A stretch of 42,200 nucleotides of DNA from JBKBIP01 sp046297495 (GTDB taxonomy: Bacteria; Planctomycetota; Planctomycetia; Gemmatales; Gemmataceae). This document shows, piece by piece, positions 24,008 through 32,024 of the stretch (its first letter is position 1; each line of letters starts with the position of its first letter). Both the position numbers and the translations under genes were made by a program. Where the stretch lies: the NCBI GenBank assembly GCA_046297495.1, contig JBKBIP010000039.1:1-42200 (forward strand). The letters are read 5' to 3'. A model generated the notes under the pieces. That model was not told where the DNA came from. It searched no databases and was given only the letters and a program-made list of their open reading frames with translations.

Positions 24008-25009
24008 ATGCGTTTCGCGGTCTTGGGAGATGGGGCCTGGGGCACCGCCATCGCGCTGGTGCTGCATCAGCATCCCGATCATCGGGTGTGCTTGTGGAGC
24101 GCCCGCCCGGACAACGCCCGCCTGCTGCGCGAGCGGCGCGAGAATGTGCGGCTGTTGCCGGGGATTCCGATTCCCGACGCCATCGAATTGACGGCAGACA
24201 TCGCCCAAGCCACCGCCGCCGCCGACCTCTGCGTCGAGGCCATCCCGACGGTTCATCTGCGGCCGACGTTGCGGCGCATCGCCGCCGCCATCCCCACGGG
24301 CTGTCCGTTCTTGAGCTTGACCAAGGGACTGGAGATCGACACGTTCTTGCGTCCATCGGAAGTCATCGTCGAAGTGCTCGGCCCGCGTCCGGTGGCGGTG
24401 CTCAGTGGTCCCAGCCACGCCGAGGAAGTCAGCCGCGGACTACCAGCCACGGTGGTCGTCGCCAGTGGCGACCTGGCGCTGGCCCAACTCGTGCAGCGCC
24501 ATTTGGGCACCGAGCGTTTGCGGATTTACACGCATACGGACGTCATTGGCGTCGAGCTGGGCGGAGCCTTGAAGAACATCATTGGCATCGCCGCGGGCAT
24601 CAGTGACGGCTTGGGGCTGGGGGACAACGCCAAGGCCGCCTTGATGACGCGCGGCATCGTGGAGATGGCGCGCTTTGGCGTGGCCTTGGGGGCGGAAGGG
24701 CAGACGTTTTACGGCTTGGCCGGCATTGGCGACCTGATCACCACCTGCATCAGCAAGCATGGCCGCAACCGCCATGTGGGGGAGCAGCTGGCCCAAGGGA
24801 AGCAGCTGGCCGACATCTTGGCCGGCATGAAGATGGTGGCCGAGGGCGTGTACACCACGCGCAGCGTCCATCACAAGGCATCCGCTCTGGGAATTGACAT
24901 GCCCATCACCGCCGAGATTTACCGTGTGTTGTACGAAGACAAGGACCCGCGCGCGGCCGTTAGCGACTTGATGCTGCGCGAGCCGAAACCGGAGAAATTG
25001 GAGTTGTGA
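24008..25009 (+). CDS. gpsA: Glycerol-3-phosphate dehydrogenase [NAD(P)+]
   Basis: 333 residues, normal length. Makes sn-glycerol 3-phosphate from dihydroxyacetone phosphate for phospholipid synthesis, in the cytoplasm. The N-terminal Rossmann motif is 'VLGDGAWGTAIALVL' (5-19), followed by 'SLTKGLE', 'LSGPSHAEEVSRGLPATVVV', the catalytic 'GGALKNIIGIAAGISDGLGLG' region with Lys 189 (quoted in overlapping parts), 'KAALMTRGIVEMARFG' and 'GLAGIGDLITTC'. The second Gly of the usual GxGxWG is present as GDGAWG. No clear ribosome-binding site precedes ATG 24008, but no alternative start fits the Rossmann fold. The DUF1802 gene follows within 23 bases, likely as an operon. Confidence 0.96.
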   Translation: MRFAVLGDGAWGTAIALVLHQHPDHRVCLWSARPDNARLLRERRENVRLLPGIPIPDAIELTADIAQATAAADLCVEAIPTVHLRPTLRRIAAAIPTGCPFLSLTKGLEIDTFLRPSEVIVEVLGPRPVAVLSGPSHAEEVSRGLPATVVVASGDLALAQLVQRHLGTERLRIYTHTDVIGVELGGALKNIIGIAAGISDGLGLGDNAKAALMTRGIVEMARFGVALGAEGQTFYGLAGIGDLITTCISKHGRNRHVGEQLAQGKQLADILAGMKMVAEGVYTTRSVHHKASALGIDMPITAEIYRVLYEDKDPRAAVSDLMLREPKPEKLEL

Positions 25010-25032
25010 CTCAGATACAGGCGGGGGACGTT

Positions 25033-25605
25033 ATGCTCAAGCATGCCTTCAAGGAATGGGCCGTGATCTGTCAAGCGCTGGCGCAAGGACGGCAGGCGAT
25101 CATTCTACGCAAAGGGGGAATCGCCGAGCCTGGCGGCGGGTTCCAGTTGGAACAGCCGCGCTTTTGGCTCTATCCCACCTATGTCCATCAGCAGCAAACC
25201 GGCATTCAACCCGAAGCGGTGCCGCTGCTGGAACAAGTCGAGCTGGCCCGGCCGCCAGCGGGGAGCGTCCGCCTCAGCCATTTCGCGGAGGTGCCCGGGG
25301 TGTATCATGTCACCGAATTAGCGCCGCTGTTGATGTTGGCTTCGCTGCACTTGTGGTCGGAAGAAACTGTGCGGACGCGCTTTCACTATCGTCAACCGGG
25401 GCTGTACATTCTGCCGGTGCGCGTCTATCGCGCTGCGGAGGCCCGCGACATACCAGAGACCGCCGCCTACGCCGGTTGCCGCAGCTGGGTCGAGCTGGAC
25501 GAGGAGTTGTCCACCGAAGGGGCCGTGCCAGTGTTGACCGACGACCAGTTTCGCGCCGTCCTCAGGAAGCTCGACGCCGTGCTGAATCCCACTGCGTGGG
25601 CATGA
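25033..25605 (+). CDS. DUF1802 family protein
   Basis: 190 residues, soluble. The DUF1802 blocks are clear: 'FKEWAVICQALAQGRQAIIL' followed by 'RKGGIAEPGGGFQLE', 'RFWLYPTYVHQQ', 'HLWSEETVRTRFHYRQPGLY' and 'ILPVRVYRA'. The family is found in planctomycetes, cyanobacteria and archaea; its function is unknown. I prefer ATG 25033, with GGGGGA five bases upstream and homology beginning there. A GTG at 25006 overlapping the gpsA stop (GTGA) is the alternative and would add nine residues. Close linkage to gpsA suggests co-transcription, not necessarily shared function. Confidence 0.85.
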   Translation: MLKHAFKEWAVICQALAQGRQAIILRKGGIAEPGGGFQLEQPRFWLYPTYVHQQQTGIQPEAVPLLEQVELARPPAGSVRLSHFAEVPGVYHVTELAPLLMLASLHLWSEETVRTRFHYRQPGLYILPVRVYRAAEARDIPETAAYAGCRSWVELDEELSTEGAVPVLTDDQFRAVLRKLDAVLNPTAWA

Positions 25606-25659
25606 GTCCGTGACGGGATGCACCCCCGCCGCTGGTTTTTGCATCGTGTCGTAAAATCG

Positions 25660-27030
25660 TCACTTACTATCAATCAATCGCTCTTGCCGCAGCAGCTTCA
25701 AGGTACCCCCCACGGCTTGAACGGTGTGGTCGATGTCCGCTTCGGTGTGGGCGGCAGTGGTCATGCCGCCGAGGCCGGGAAGATCGACGCCGTGCAGCAA
25801 CATCCCTTGGCGGAAGGCGTGTACGAGTTGGCGGTTTTTAATGCCGTCCAGTTTGTCGGGGTCGCCGTCATAGGGAACAAAGTCGTCGCTGGTCGGGTCT
25901 GGTCCGGCATAATCGGGCAATAGCTTGAAACCGGAAAAGCTGCCGTAGGCCACCCAATTGACATTCTGTTGAGCGAACAGCCGATTGAGCTTGGTTCGGA
26001 GCTGTTGGGCCAAGCTGTTGGCGTGGCGGCTCGGCTCGCCGTCGGCGACGAGCTTCAGCGTCGCCACGCCGGCACTGGCCGACAATGGATTGGCATTGAA
26101 GGTGCCCGGATGCTTCATCTTCGGCTGGCCGGGGCGGAACTCGATGGCGGCGAGAATGTCGGCCCGGCCCGCCAAACACCCCCCCGGCAGTCCGCCCGCC
26201 AGCACCTTGGCCAGCGTCGTTAAGTCGGGCGTGATGCCGTACAAGCCCTGAGCGCCGCCGGGATGCACGCGAAAACCGGTGATCACTTCATCGAAGATCA
26301 ACAGCCGACCGGCGCGCGCGGTGATGTCGCGCAGCGCCTTCAGGAAGTCGCCAGACACCGGCACGGCGCCGAAGTGGCCCCCCGTCGGCTCCAGGATGAC
26401 GCAGCCGATTTGCGGATCGCCGAACAAGGCCCGCTCGACGGCGGCGGGATCATTGGGTGGAATCACCACGGTATGAGACGACACTTCGGTGGGAATTCCT
26501 GGTATCGGACCGCCATCGTAGGGGGGATCGGCGGCGGGAATGACAAAATCATGCCAGCCGTGAAAGTGGCCCGCGAACTTGAGCACCTTGGGACGGTTGG
26601 TGACCATCCGGCACAGCCGCAGGGCCATCAGCGTCGCCTCGGTCCCCGACGACACGAAGCGCACCCGCTCCGCCGACGGCACCAAGCGCTGCACCCACTG
26701 CCCCCACTCAATTTCCAACTCGTGACAGGCGCCGGGGTGCGTGGCCCGTTCCACCTGACGTTGCACGGCTTGGACGACATCGGGATGACTATGCCCCAGC
26801 AGCAAGGCGCCATGCCCGGACCAGTAATCAATCAGCTCATGGCCGTCCACGTCCCACTTGCGCGCCCCTTTGGCCCGCTCCACGTAAATCGGGAACGGTT
26901 CCAGGTAACGCAGATCGTGCGTCACGCCATTGGGAAAAATCGACCGTGCCTGATCATGGAGCTTGCGCGAGTTCGGAAATTCCACCGCGAACCGTTCCAC
27001 CAAGGACCGAGCCGCCGTTGCTACCGTCAT
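25660..27030 (-). CDS. HemL-like class III aminotransferase (glutamate-1-semialdehyde 2,1-aminomutase type)
   Basis: 456-residue PLP enzyme. Visible motifs are 'YWSGHGALLLGHSHPDVVQA' (about 69-88), the phosphate-binding 'SSGTEATLMALRLCR' (127-141), 'KFAGHFHGWHDF' (151-162), 'FDEVITGFR' with PLP-ring Asp 247, and the Schiff-base Lys 275 in 'PDLTTLAKVLAGGLPGG'. These match glutamate-1-semialdehyde aminomutase, the step making 5-aminolevulinate, and its relatives. The GTFNANPLSASAG block also fits. Differences around the active site and the absence of other haem genes leave open a related aminotransferase in, for example, sugar or amine metabolism. ATG 27030 has GGAGAG seven bases upstream; ATG 27045 and 27072 are weaker. 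Convergent with the DUF1802 gene. Confidence 0.85.
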   Translation of the reverse strand: MTVATAARSLVERFAVEFPNSRKLHDQARSIFPNGVTHDLRYLEPFPIYVERAKGARKWDVDGHELIDYWSGHGALLLGHSHPDVVQAVQRQVERATHPGACHELEIEWGQWVQRLVPSAERVRFVSSGTEATLMALRLCRMVTNRPKVLKFAGHFHGWHDFVIPAADPPYDGGPIPGIPTEVSSHTVVIPPNDPAAVERALFGDPQIGCVILEPTGGHFGAVPVSGDFLKALRDITARAGRLLIFDEVITGFRVHPGGAQGLYGITPDLTTLAKVLAGGLPGGCLAGRADILAAIEFRPGQPKMKHPGTFNANPLSASAGVATLKLVADGEPSRHANSLAQQLRTKLNRLFAQQNVNWVAYGSFSGFKLLPDYAGPDPTSDDFVPYDGDPDKLDGIKNRQLVHAFRQGMLLHGVDLPGLGGMTTAAHTEADIDHTVQAVGGTLKLLRQERLIDSK

Positions 27031-27161
27031 GACATTTCTCTCCATGTAGGATCGTCTCCATCGAATCTTCATTTGGGAAGTAGCATAGAGGACGGCCCGG
27101 CGGAAGACAAATGAAAAAGTCAGCTAGGAATAGTTGGGCAAGGGGGGGCGTTCGGATCAGT

Positions 27162-27190
27162 TTGGCGAAGCGTTCTTTTCCTGCTACACT
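27162..27190 (+). promoter_or_regulatory. Candidate promoter of the PH-domain gene
   Basis: TTGGCG (27162-27167), 17 bases, TACACT (27185-27190). Leader of about 85 bases to ATG 27283. Confidence 0.4.
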
Positions 27191-27282
27191 AACAAACAGC
27201 TTGCAGGTGAGCGATTTCCTTTTGGCTCGACCCGGTGTGCCGCATCGCGGCCGGGATCGGTCTCATTCCCAATAAACAACCG

Positions 27283-27879
27283 ATGGCCCACGATGTCACG
27301 CCAGTAACGGACCCATCCCCGGCCATGACGCCGGTGCCCTCTCATGCTCATGTGGAACGACATGATCGCCATCAAGAGCGCGATTTGTGGTGGGGCGGAT
27401 ACGCGGGGCGCACGTTGACGCCCAGCTTTTTGGTGTGCGGCGGATTGACGCTGTTGATCATCATGGGAGCCAGCGTGCTGCAAGCCTGGTTGGAGTGGCA
27501 AGGAGATGTGGTCCGTTACGTGGTGTACGGCTTGTTGGGGACGTTGTGGCTCACGCAAGTCAGCCGTTGGTTGCGCCGCCTGTTCAGCCATGCTTATCGA
27601 TTGACCACGCGCCGCTTGTTCTGTGACCGTGGTTTCTTCTTTCCTTCGACGCGTGCCATCGACTTGACCCACATCGAGCGTGTGATCGTCGATCAAGACT
27701 TTTGGTCCCATTGGTTGAACGTCGGCACGCTGCGGCTGGTGCTGAATGATCGCGCTCAGCCATTGCGCCTCATGGAAGGGGTGCTGCGTCCCACTGCTGT
27801 CGCCGACATGATCGAGCACGCCGCCCTACGCGCCCGCGAACGCCAGGCGGAGGCGGCGAAACCGGAGGCCAAGAGTTGA
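27283..27879 (+). CDS. Membrane protein with bacterial PH (bPH2/DUF304-like) domain
   Basis: 198 residues. A hydrophilic His/Pro-rich N-terminus (1-40) is followed by two membrane segments (about 47-68 'SFLVCGGLTLLIIMGASVL' and about 75-92 'VRYVVYGLLGTLWLTQV'), then the PH-like beta domain: 'YRLTTRRLFCDRGFFFPSTR', 'IDLTHIERVIVDQDFWSHWL', 'NVGTLRLVLND', and a C-terminal helix. Such proteins place a small PH-like domain on the cytoplasmic membrane; the ligand is unknown. Upstream in-frame codons from 27235 are possible, but ATG 27283 (MAHDVTPVTD) is the best start. Monocistronic by spacing. The Lys/Ala-rich end ('AEAAKPEAKS') is probably disordered. Confidence 0.8.
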   Translation: MAHDVTPVTDPSPAMTPVPSHAHVERHDRHQERDLWWGGYAGRTLTPSFLVCGGLTLLIIMGASVLQAWLEWQGDVVRYVVYGLLGTLWLTQVSRWLRRLFSHAYRLTTRRLFCDRGFFFPSTRAIDLTHIERVIVDQDFWSHWLNVGTLRLVLNDRAQPLRLMEGVLRPTAVADMIEHAALRARERQAEAAKPEAKS

Positions 27880-27899
27880 GCCTTCTCCTGCTTTCTTTA

Positions 27900-27927
27900 T
27901 TGCCGCCGCGCATGAATCTGCTTTAAT
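27900..27927 (+). promoter_or_regulatory. Candidate promoter of the Gfo/Idh/MocA gene
   Basis: TTGCCG (27900-27905), 16 bases, TTTAAT (27922-27927), about 85 bases before ATG 28014. Moderate match to sigma-70 consensus. Confidence 0.35.
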
Positions 27928-28013
27928 CAGTAGCTATGCCGAGCGAAGTGCCGCTGTCCGGTGCGTCGCTGGGGTTGTCGTCTTTCTTTTTTTCGTAGCA
28001 AGGAGTTTCTTCC

Positions 28014-29375
28014 ATGAAGCGCGCAAGCCGTCGTGAATTTCTCCAACAGGGGGCTTTGGCCGGTGTCGGCTTTTGGGTGGCGGGGGGCGTCACGTTGGCC
28101 GACAGCAAATCCCCCAACGAACAGCTGAACTTCGCCTGCATCGGCGTGGGGGGCAAAGGGTCCAGCGATACCGACCACGTTGGCCAGCTCGGCAACATCG
28201 TGGCCCTGTGCGACATCGACGAAGGCCGGCTCAACCAGAAAGCCAGCAAGTTTCCGAATGCCAAGAAATACACCGACTTCCGCAAGATGCTGGAGGAGAT
28301 GGGCCAACAGATCGACGCCGTCACGGTCAGCACGCCGGACCACACCCACGCCCCGGCCAGCATCATGGCCATGAAGATGGGCAAGCACGTCTATTGCCAG
28401 AAGCCGTTGACCCATTCGGTCTGGGAAGCCCGGCAGATGCGTGAAATCGCCAACAAGTACAAGGTGGCCACGCAGATGGGGAACCAGGGAACGGCCGAGA
28501 ACGGTTTGCGCCGGGCGGTCGAGCTGATCCGCGCCGGCGTGATTGGCCCGGTGCGCGCGGTGCATGTCTGGACCAACCGCCCCATCTGGCCGCAAGCGCC
28601 GGAAGTCACGGCCCGGCCGCCGGAAGCCTCGCTCCCTCAAGGAATCCATTGGGATGAGTGGATCGGCCCCGCTCCGCTGCGCCCCTATGCCGTGTATCAG
28701 GATGGCAAGCCCGCCTACCACCCCTTCAATTGGCGTGGCTGGTGGGACTTTGGCACCGGCGCGCTGGGGGACATGGGCTGTCATACGGCGAACATGGCCT
28801 TCATGGCCCTGAAGCTGGAATATCCCACGTTCGTCATGGCGGAATGCGGCGATCTGAACCCGGAAACCTGCCCCAGCTGGGCCACCGTCGTTCTCGACTT
28901 CCCCGCGCGCGGCGATATGCCTCCGGTCAAATTCCACTGGTACGAAGGTCGGCGGAATGGCGAGAAGAACCTCCCGCCCAAGGAGCTGTTCCACGGTGAA
29001 AATCCTCCTGGCAGCGGCTCCCTATTGGTCGGCGATAAAGGAGTGCTCTATTCCCCGAACGATTACGGCGCCAGCTTCAAGTTCCTGCCCGCCGATAAGT
29101 TCCAGGATGTCAAAGACCCCGAACCGACACTGCCGCGCAACGGCGGCGGCGACATGGGCATGAAGCGGGAGTGGGTGGCAGCGATTCGCGGCGGCGCGCC
29201 GGCCCTGTCGAACTTCAACTACGCCGGGCTGCTCACCGAGGCGATTCTACTCGGCAACGTGGCCATGCGCGCGCGAAAGAACTTCCAATGGGACGGCCCC
29301 AGCTGCCAAGCCATCGACTGCCCCGAAGCGGCCCCGTTCATCCGCCGGGAATATCGCAAGGGGTGGGAGGTGTAA
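28014..29375 (+). CDS. Tat-exported Gfo/Idh/MocA family oxidoreductase
   Basis: 453 residues. Twin-arginine signal (S5-R-R-E-F-L, hydrophobic to about 30) and then an NAD(P)-binding Rossmann domain: 'NFACIGVGGKGSSDTDHVGQ', 'IVALCDIDEGRL', and the motif 'YCQKPLTHSVWEARQM', where the usual Glu-Lys-Pro reads Gln-Lys-Pro but the catalytic Lys is kept. The C-terminal substrate domain includes 'WDEWIGPAPLRPYA', 'FNWRGWWDFGTGALGDMGCH' and 'GGGDMGMKREWVAAIRGG'. Family members oxidise or reduce sugars and glycosides; the exported planctomycete branch probably carries its cofactor through the Tat system. AAGGAG precedes the ATG. A 10-base-stem hairpin follows the stop by 25 bases. Substrate unknown. 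Confidence 0.93.
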   Translation: MKRASRREFLQQGALAGVGFWVAGGVTLADSKSPNEQLNFACIGVGGKGSSDTDHVGQLGNIVALCDIDEGRLNQKASKFPNAKKYTDFRKMLEEMGQQIDAVTVSTPDHTHAPASIMAMKMGKHVYCQKPLTHSVWEARQMREIANKYKVATQMGNQGTAENGLRRAVELIRAGVIGPVRAVHVWTNRPIWPQAPEVTARPPEASLPQGIHWDEWIGPAPLRPYAVYQDGKPAYHPFNWRGWWDFGTGALGDMGCHTANMAFMALKLEYPTFVMAECGDLNPETCPSWATVVLDFPARGDMPPVKFHWYEGRRNGEKNLPPKELFHGENPPGSGSLLVGDKGVLYSPNDYGASFKFLPADKFQDVKDPEPTLPRNGGGDMGMKREWVAAIRGGAPALSNFNYAGLLTEAILLGNVAMRARKNFQWDGPSCQAIDCPEAAPFIRREYRKGWEV

Positions 29376-29400
29376 GCCCCCTTCCGATCCCTCCGTCAAA

Positions 29401-29436
29401 CCTCCCCGGATGGATGTTCTGCATTGTCCGGGGAGG
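29401..29436 (+). terminator. Terminator-like hairpin after the Gfo/Idh/MocA gene
   Basis: CCTCCCCGGA (29401-29410) and TCCGGGGAGG (29427-29436) form a perfect 10-base stem with a 16-base loop, 25 bases past the stop. No T-run follows, so efficiency is uncertain. Confidence 0.55.
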
Positions 29437-29468
29437 ACATCCTCTAGGAAGGAACATACGCCGCTGAT

Positions 29469-29482
29469 GGATCGTTTCGCGC
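29469..29482 (+). repeat. Lone half-site of the TTCGCGC repeat family
   Basis: GGATCGTTTCGCGC, matching the left arm of the 6826 and 12978 elements; no right arm is present nearby. Confidence 0.35.
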
Positions 29483-29616
29483 CCACTTGTGGTCATTTGC
29501 GGCAACATATGAATTATCGAAGCAATCAGCTCAATATTCCTCAACAAAGAATACCAAACACCGTAACCTTTCCCCGCTCCACGACTCCATACACTAGACG
29601 TCGGGGAGGTTTATCG

Positions 29617-29865
29617 ATGAAGTGCGAGGATTTGCTCAAAGCCCTGAATGAGTACGTCGATGGCCAGATTGATCCGGGCATCTGCGCCGAATTTCAGAAA
29701 CATCTGGAGGGGTGCGATCCCTGCCAAGTCGTCGTGGACACGGTCCGCAAGACGATCACGCTCTATAAAAACCAAGAAGTCCATGAAATGCCCCTGGAGT
29801 TCCAACAACGGCTGCACCAGCAATTGCAAGAGAAATGGAAACAAAGGTTCGCCCCGCCGGCATGA
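29617..29865 (+). CDS. Small zinc-finger (zf-HC2, anti-sigma-like) protein
   Basis: 82 residues. The pattern 'MKCEDLLKALNEYVDGQI' and 'FQKHLEGCDPCQ' gives a Cys3...His-x3-Cys-x2-Cys zinc site typical of ZAS/zf-HC2 anti-sigma factors. No membrane segment is present, and the C-terminal half ('EFQQRLHQQLQEKWKQRF') is a helix suited to binding a partner. GGGGAGG lies eight bases before ATG 29617, and upstream in-frame codons are not protein-like. In most genomes such a gene follows its ECF sigma factor; here no sigma gene is adjacent, so the partner is encoded elsewhere or this protein has another zinc-dependent regulatory role. Separated from its neighbours by about 240 bases on each side. Confidence 0.8.
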   Translation: MKCEDLLKALNEYVDGQIDPGICAEFQKHLEGCDPCQVVVDTVRKTITLYKNQEVHEMPLEFQQRLHQQLQEKWKQRFAPPA

Positions 29866-30023
29866 ACACTGGTTCGGAAACGGGTCAAGCCCAAGAAATT
29901 CAGCGCGATTTTATTGCCTGTCTCGCTCCCGGATGCAACAATCAACCTGTGATCGCTGAAGTGGGGTAACATTGATCGGGGTTAGGACGCTCTTTCATTT
30001 TTCAGTGGATGGGTATTTTGATG

Positions 30024-30065
30024 CATCGGTTCACGCACGCAATCATCTGCCCGCGCGAACCGATG
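30024..30065. repeat. TTCGCGC-family inverted repeat upstream of DUF1501
   Basis: Left arm CATCGGTTCACGC (30024-30036) and right arm GCGCGAACCGATG (30053-30065), imperfect, ending 38 bases before ATG 30104. The right arm is also present at 37260. Confidence 0.6.
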
Positions 30066-30103
30066 AAGCTCAGTTGCTGCACTATTAAGGAATAAACACC
30101 ACC

Positions 30104-31402
30104 ATGAAACTCGATTCTCTCTCGCGTCGTGATTTCCTGGCCGCCAGTGGCGGCGCGGTTTCCGCTTTCGGTCTGTCCAGCCTGGCCGCGGCGGCGCCGA
30201 AGTCGAGTTTCCCCAAGGGGACGGCGGAAGCGTGCATTTTCCTCTGGCTCGGCGGCGGGGCGTGTCACATCGACACCTTCGACCCCAAGCGGCGCGGCGA
30301 TCCCCAGCAGAAGAAGGCTGGGTCGTATTATGATCCGATCCCCACCGCCATTCGCGGCGTGTCAGTGTGCGAACATCTGAACCGCCTGGCCCCCTTGCTG
30401 GATCGCGGCGTCATCATCCGGTCCTTGAATCACAATGTCATCGATGAACACGCGGCGGCCACCAATCGCTTGCACACCGGCCGGCCCACCAGCGGCACCA
30501 TCGTTTATCCCTCCATTGGTTCCCTCGTGGCTCACCAGCGCGGCGACCGGGAAGAAAACGTCCCGGCCTACGTCGTCATGGGTTATCCCAACCTGACGCG
30601 CGGCCCCGGTTTTCTTGGCGCCAAGTATGGCTACATCTACCTGACCGAAACCGATGTTGGCCCGAATGGTCTGGTGCGGCCACCAGATGTCAATGCCGAG
30701 CGCCAAGCTCGCCGCGAGGCCCTGCTGGCCAAGCTGCGCGAAGATTATTTACAGAAGAATCCCGGCGACGAGCTGGTGGAAAATTATGCCGCCGTCAGCG
30801 TCCAGGGGTTTCGCTTGGCCGGGCCGCAGTTCATGAGCGTTTTCGATTTGAAGAACGAACCAGCGCAATTGCGCAACGCTTACGGCGATGAGTTCGGCCA
30901 GCGCTGCTTGCTGGCCCGGCGGCTGGTGCAAGCCGGGGCGCGCTTCGTCGAAGTGTCGTTCAACCTGAATTTCGTTAACGGCACCGGCTGGGACACGCAC
31001 AATGAGGGACAACTGAAACAACATATCTTGATCGATCAACTCGACCAGGCCCTATCGACTCTCCTACTGGACCTGGACAAGCTCAAACTGCTCGACAAAA
31101 CGCTGGTGGTGGTGGCGACCGAGTTTGGCCGCCCGCCGGAGTTCGACGGTGGCGGCGGTCGCGGCCACCACTCCAAGGCGTTCAGCGGCTTCCTGGCCGG
31201 CGGCGGCCTGCGCACCGGCCAAGTCGTCGGCGTCACCGATGACCTGGGCAAGACCATCGTGGCAGAGCCGGTCTCCATCCCTGACTTCTTCGCCACCATC
31301 TTCTGCGCTCTGGGCATCAACCCCGCCAAGGAACTCTACGCCGGTGACCGCCCCGTGCCGATCACGGACGGCGGCCAGCCGGTGCGGCGGTTGTTTGGGT
31401 AG
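30104..31402 (+). CDS. Tat-exported DUF1501 protein (third, divergent paralogue)
   Basis: 432 residues. Tat motif S7-R-R-D-F-L with hydrophobic segment to about 30. DUF1501 blocks: 'CIFLWLGGGACHIDTFDPKR', 'PLLDRGVIIRSLNHNVIDEH', 'LLARRLVQAGARFVEVSFN', and a C-terminal 'VVVATEFGRPPEFDGGGGRG' followed by 'HHSKAFSGFLAGGG'. The C-terminal Gly-Arg-Asp-His motif of the other copies reads Gly-Arg-Gly-His, so metal binding may differ. It is a different subfamily from the 13-16 kb pair and has no cytochrome-like gene directly upstream. AAGGAA lies about eleven bases before the ATG. A palindrome of the TTCGCGC family lies in its leader. Confidence 0.92.
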   Translation: MKLDSLSRRDFLAASGGAVSAFGLSSLAAAAPKSSFPKGTAEACIFLWLGGGACHIDTFDPKRRGDPQQKKAGSYYDPIPTAIRGVSVCEHLNRLAPLLDRGVIIRSLNHNVIDEHAAATNRLHTGRPTSGTIVYPSIGSLVAHQRGDREENVPAYVVMGYPNLTRGPGFLGAKYGYIYLTETDVGPNGLVRPPDVNAERQARREALLAKLREDYLQKNPGDELVENYAAVSVQGFRLAGPQFMSVFDLKNEPAQLRNAYGDEFGQRCLLARRLVQAGARFVEVSFNLNFVNGTGWDTHNEGQLKQHILIDQLDQALSTLLLDLDKLKLLDKTLVVVATEFGRPPEFDGGGGRGHHSKAFSGFLAGGGLRTGQVVGVTDDLGKTIVAEPVSIPDFFATIFCALGINPAKELYAGDRPVPITDGGQPVRRLFG

Positions 31403-32024
31403 GGGGGTGTGAGGCGGCATATAACGATCCGCGCCGAAGCGCGCCAACCAGCGTCTGGCATGAATGCCATACCCCGGCAAACATTCGGCGACGAGGGTGA
31501 TTCCCTCATCGATATTTTAGCCTGTACAAATGCTGTTTGGGGTAGGGACAGCAGGGCCGCCGCGGATCTTTGAACTATATTTCCCAGTCGCTACGGGGTC
31601 TCCCGTATGGATTTGACCTGGGTGGCTCGGTTGGGGGCGGGGGCGTCCTTTCCCAGTCGCTCGCGGCACGTTGCCGAGATTGCCCACGTTCCATGTGTGG
31701 ACGGCGTTGAGGCAAAACGCATTCACCGTCGTTGATTGGAAAAAATGCTCTTGAATTGTCTTGTTTTTGTCGATATACGGCTTCCTCACAAATCATTCAT
31801 CAAGTTTGTTCGCGCGGTCATTACTGGTCGGGCGAGCCGAAGATTGGTCATGCTCCGGCGCTAATCGCATTGGGGCAGGTGACGTTGTCGGGATCACAAA
31901 ACCAGTAAGGCTTTCGACTTGGAAGAGAGAGGAGTCGCGAGCACGGCGGCGTCACGCCCGCAAGCATGCCTCCCCGTCGGAAGCTTTGGAAGATTTGGAA
32001 GAATCCGCGATTCAGGGAGGTTTC
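31403..32024. other. Intergenic region with a duplicated 13-mer
   Basis: TTTCCCAGTCGCT occurs at 31580-31592 and 31649-31661, 69 bases apart, flanking GC- and G-rich sequence. A minus-strand frame (31517-31789) spans it but has no support. A weak promoter (TTGAAT, 17 bases, TATACG) lies at 31751-31779 and may serve the lipoprotein gene with a long leader. Confidence 0.4.
31751..31779 (+). promoter_or_regulatory. Weak candidate promoter for the proline-rich lipoprotein
   Basis: TTGAAT (31751-31756), 17-base spacer, TATACG (31774-31779). The implied leader is about 240 bases, so confidence is low. Confidence 0.25.

Noticed and set aside
25006..25032. GTG start of the DUF1802 gene overlapping the gpsA stop
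   Set aside because: Attractive as a GTGA overlap, but homology begins at the ATG at 25033, which has a purine-rich site just upstream.
31517..31789. 90-codon minus-strand frame ('RATGKGRPRPQPSHPG')
   Set aside because: Composition is explained by the G-rich repeat region; no start signals; overlaps the duplicated 13-mers.
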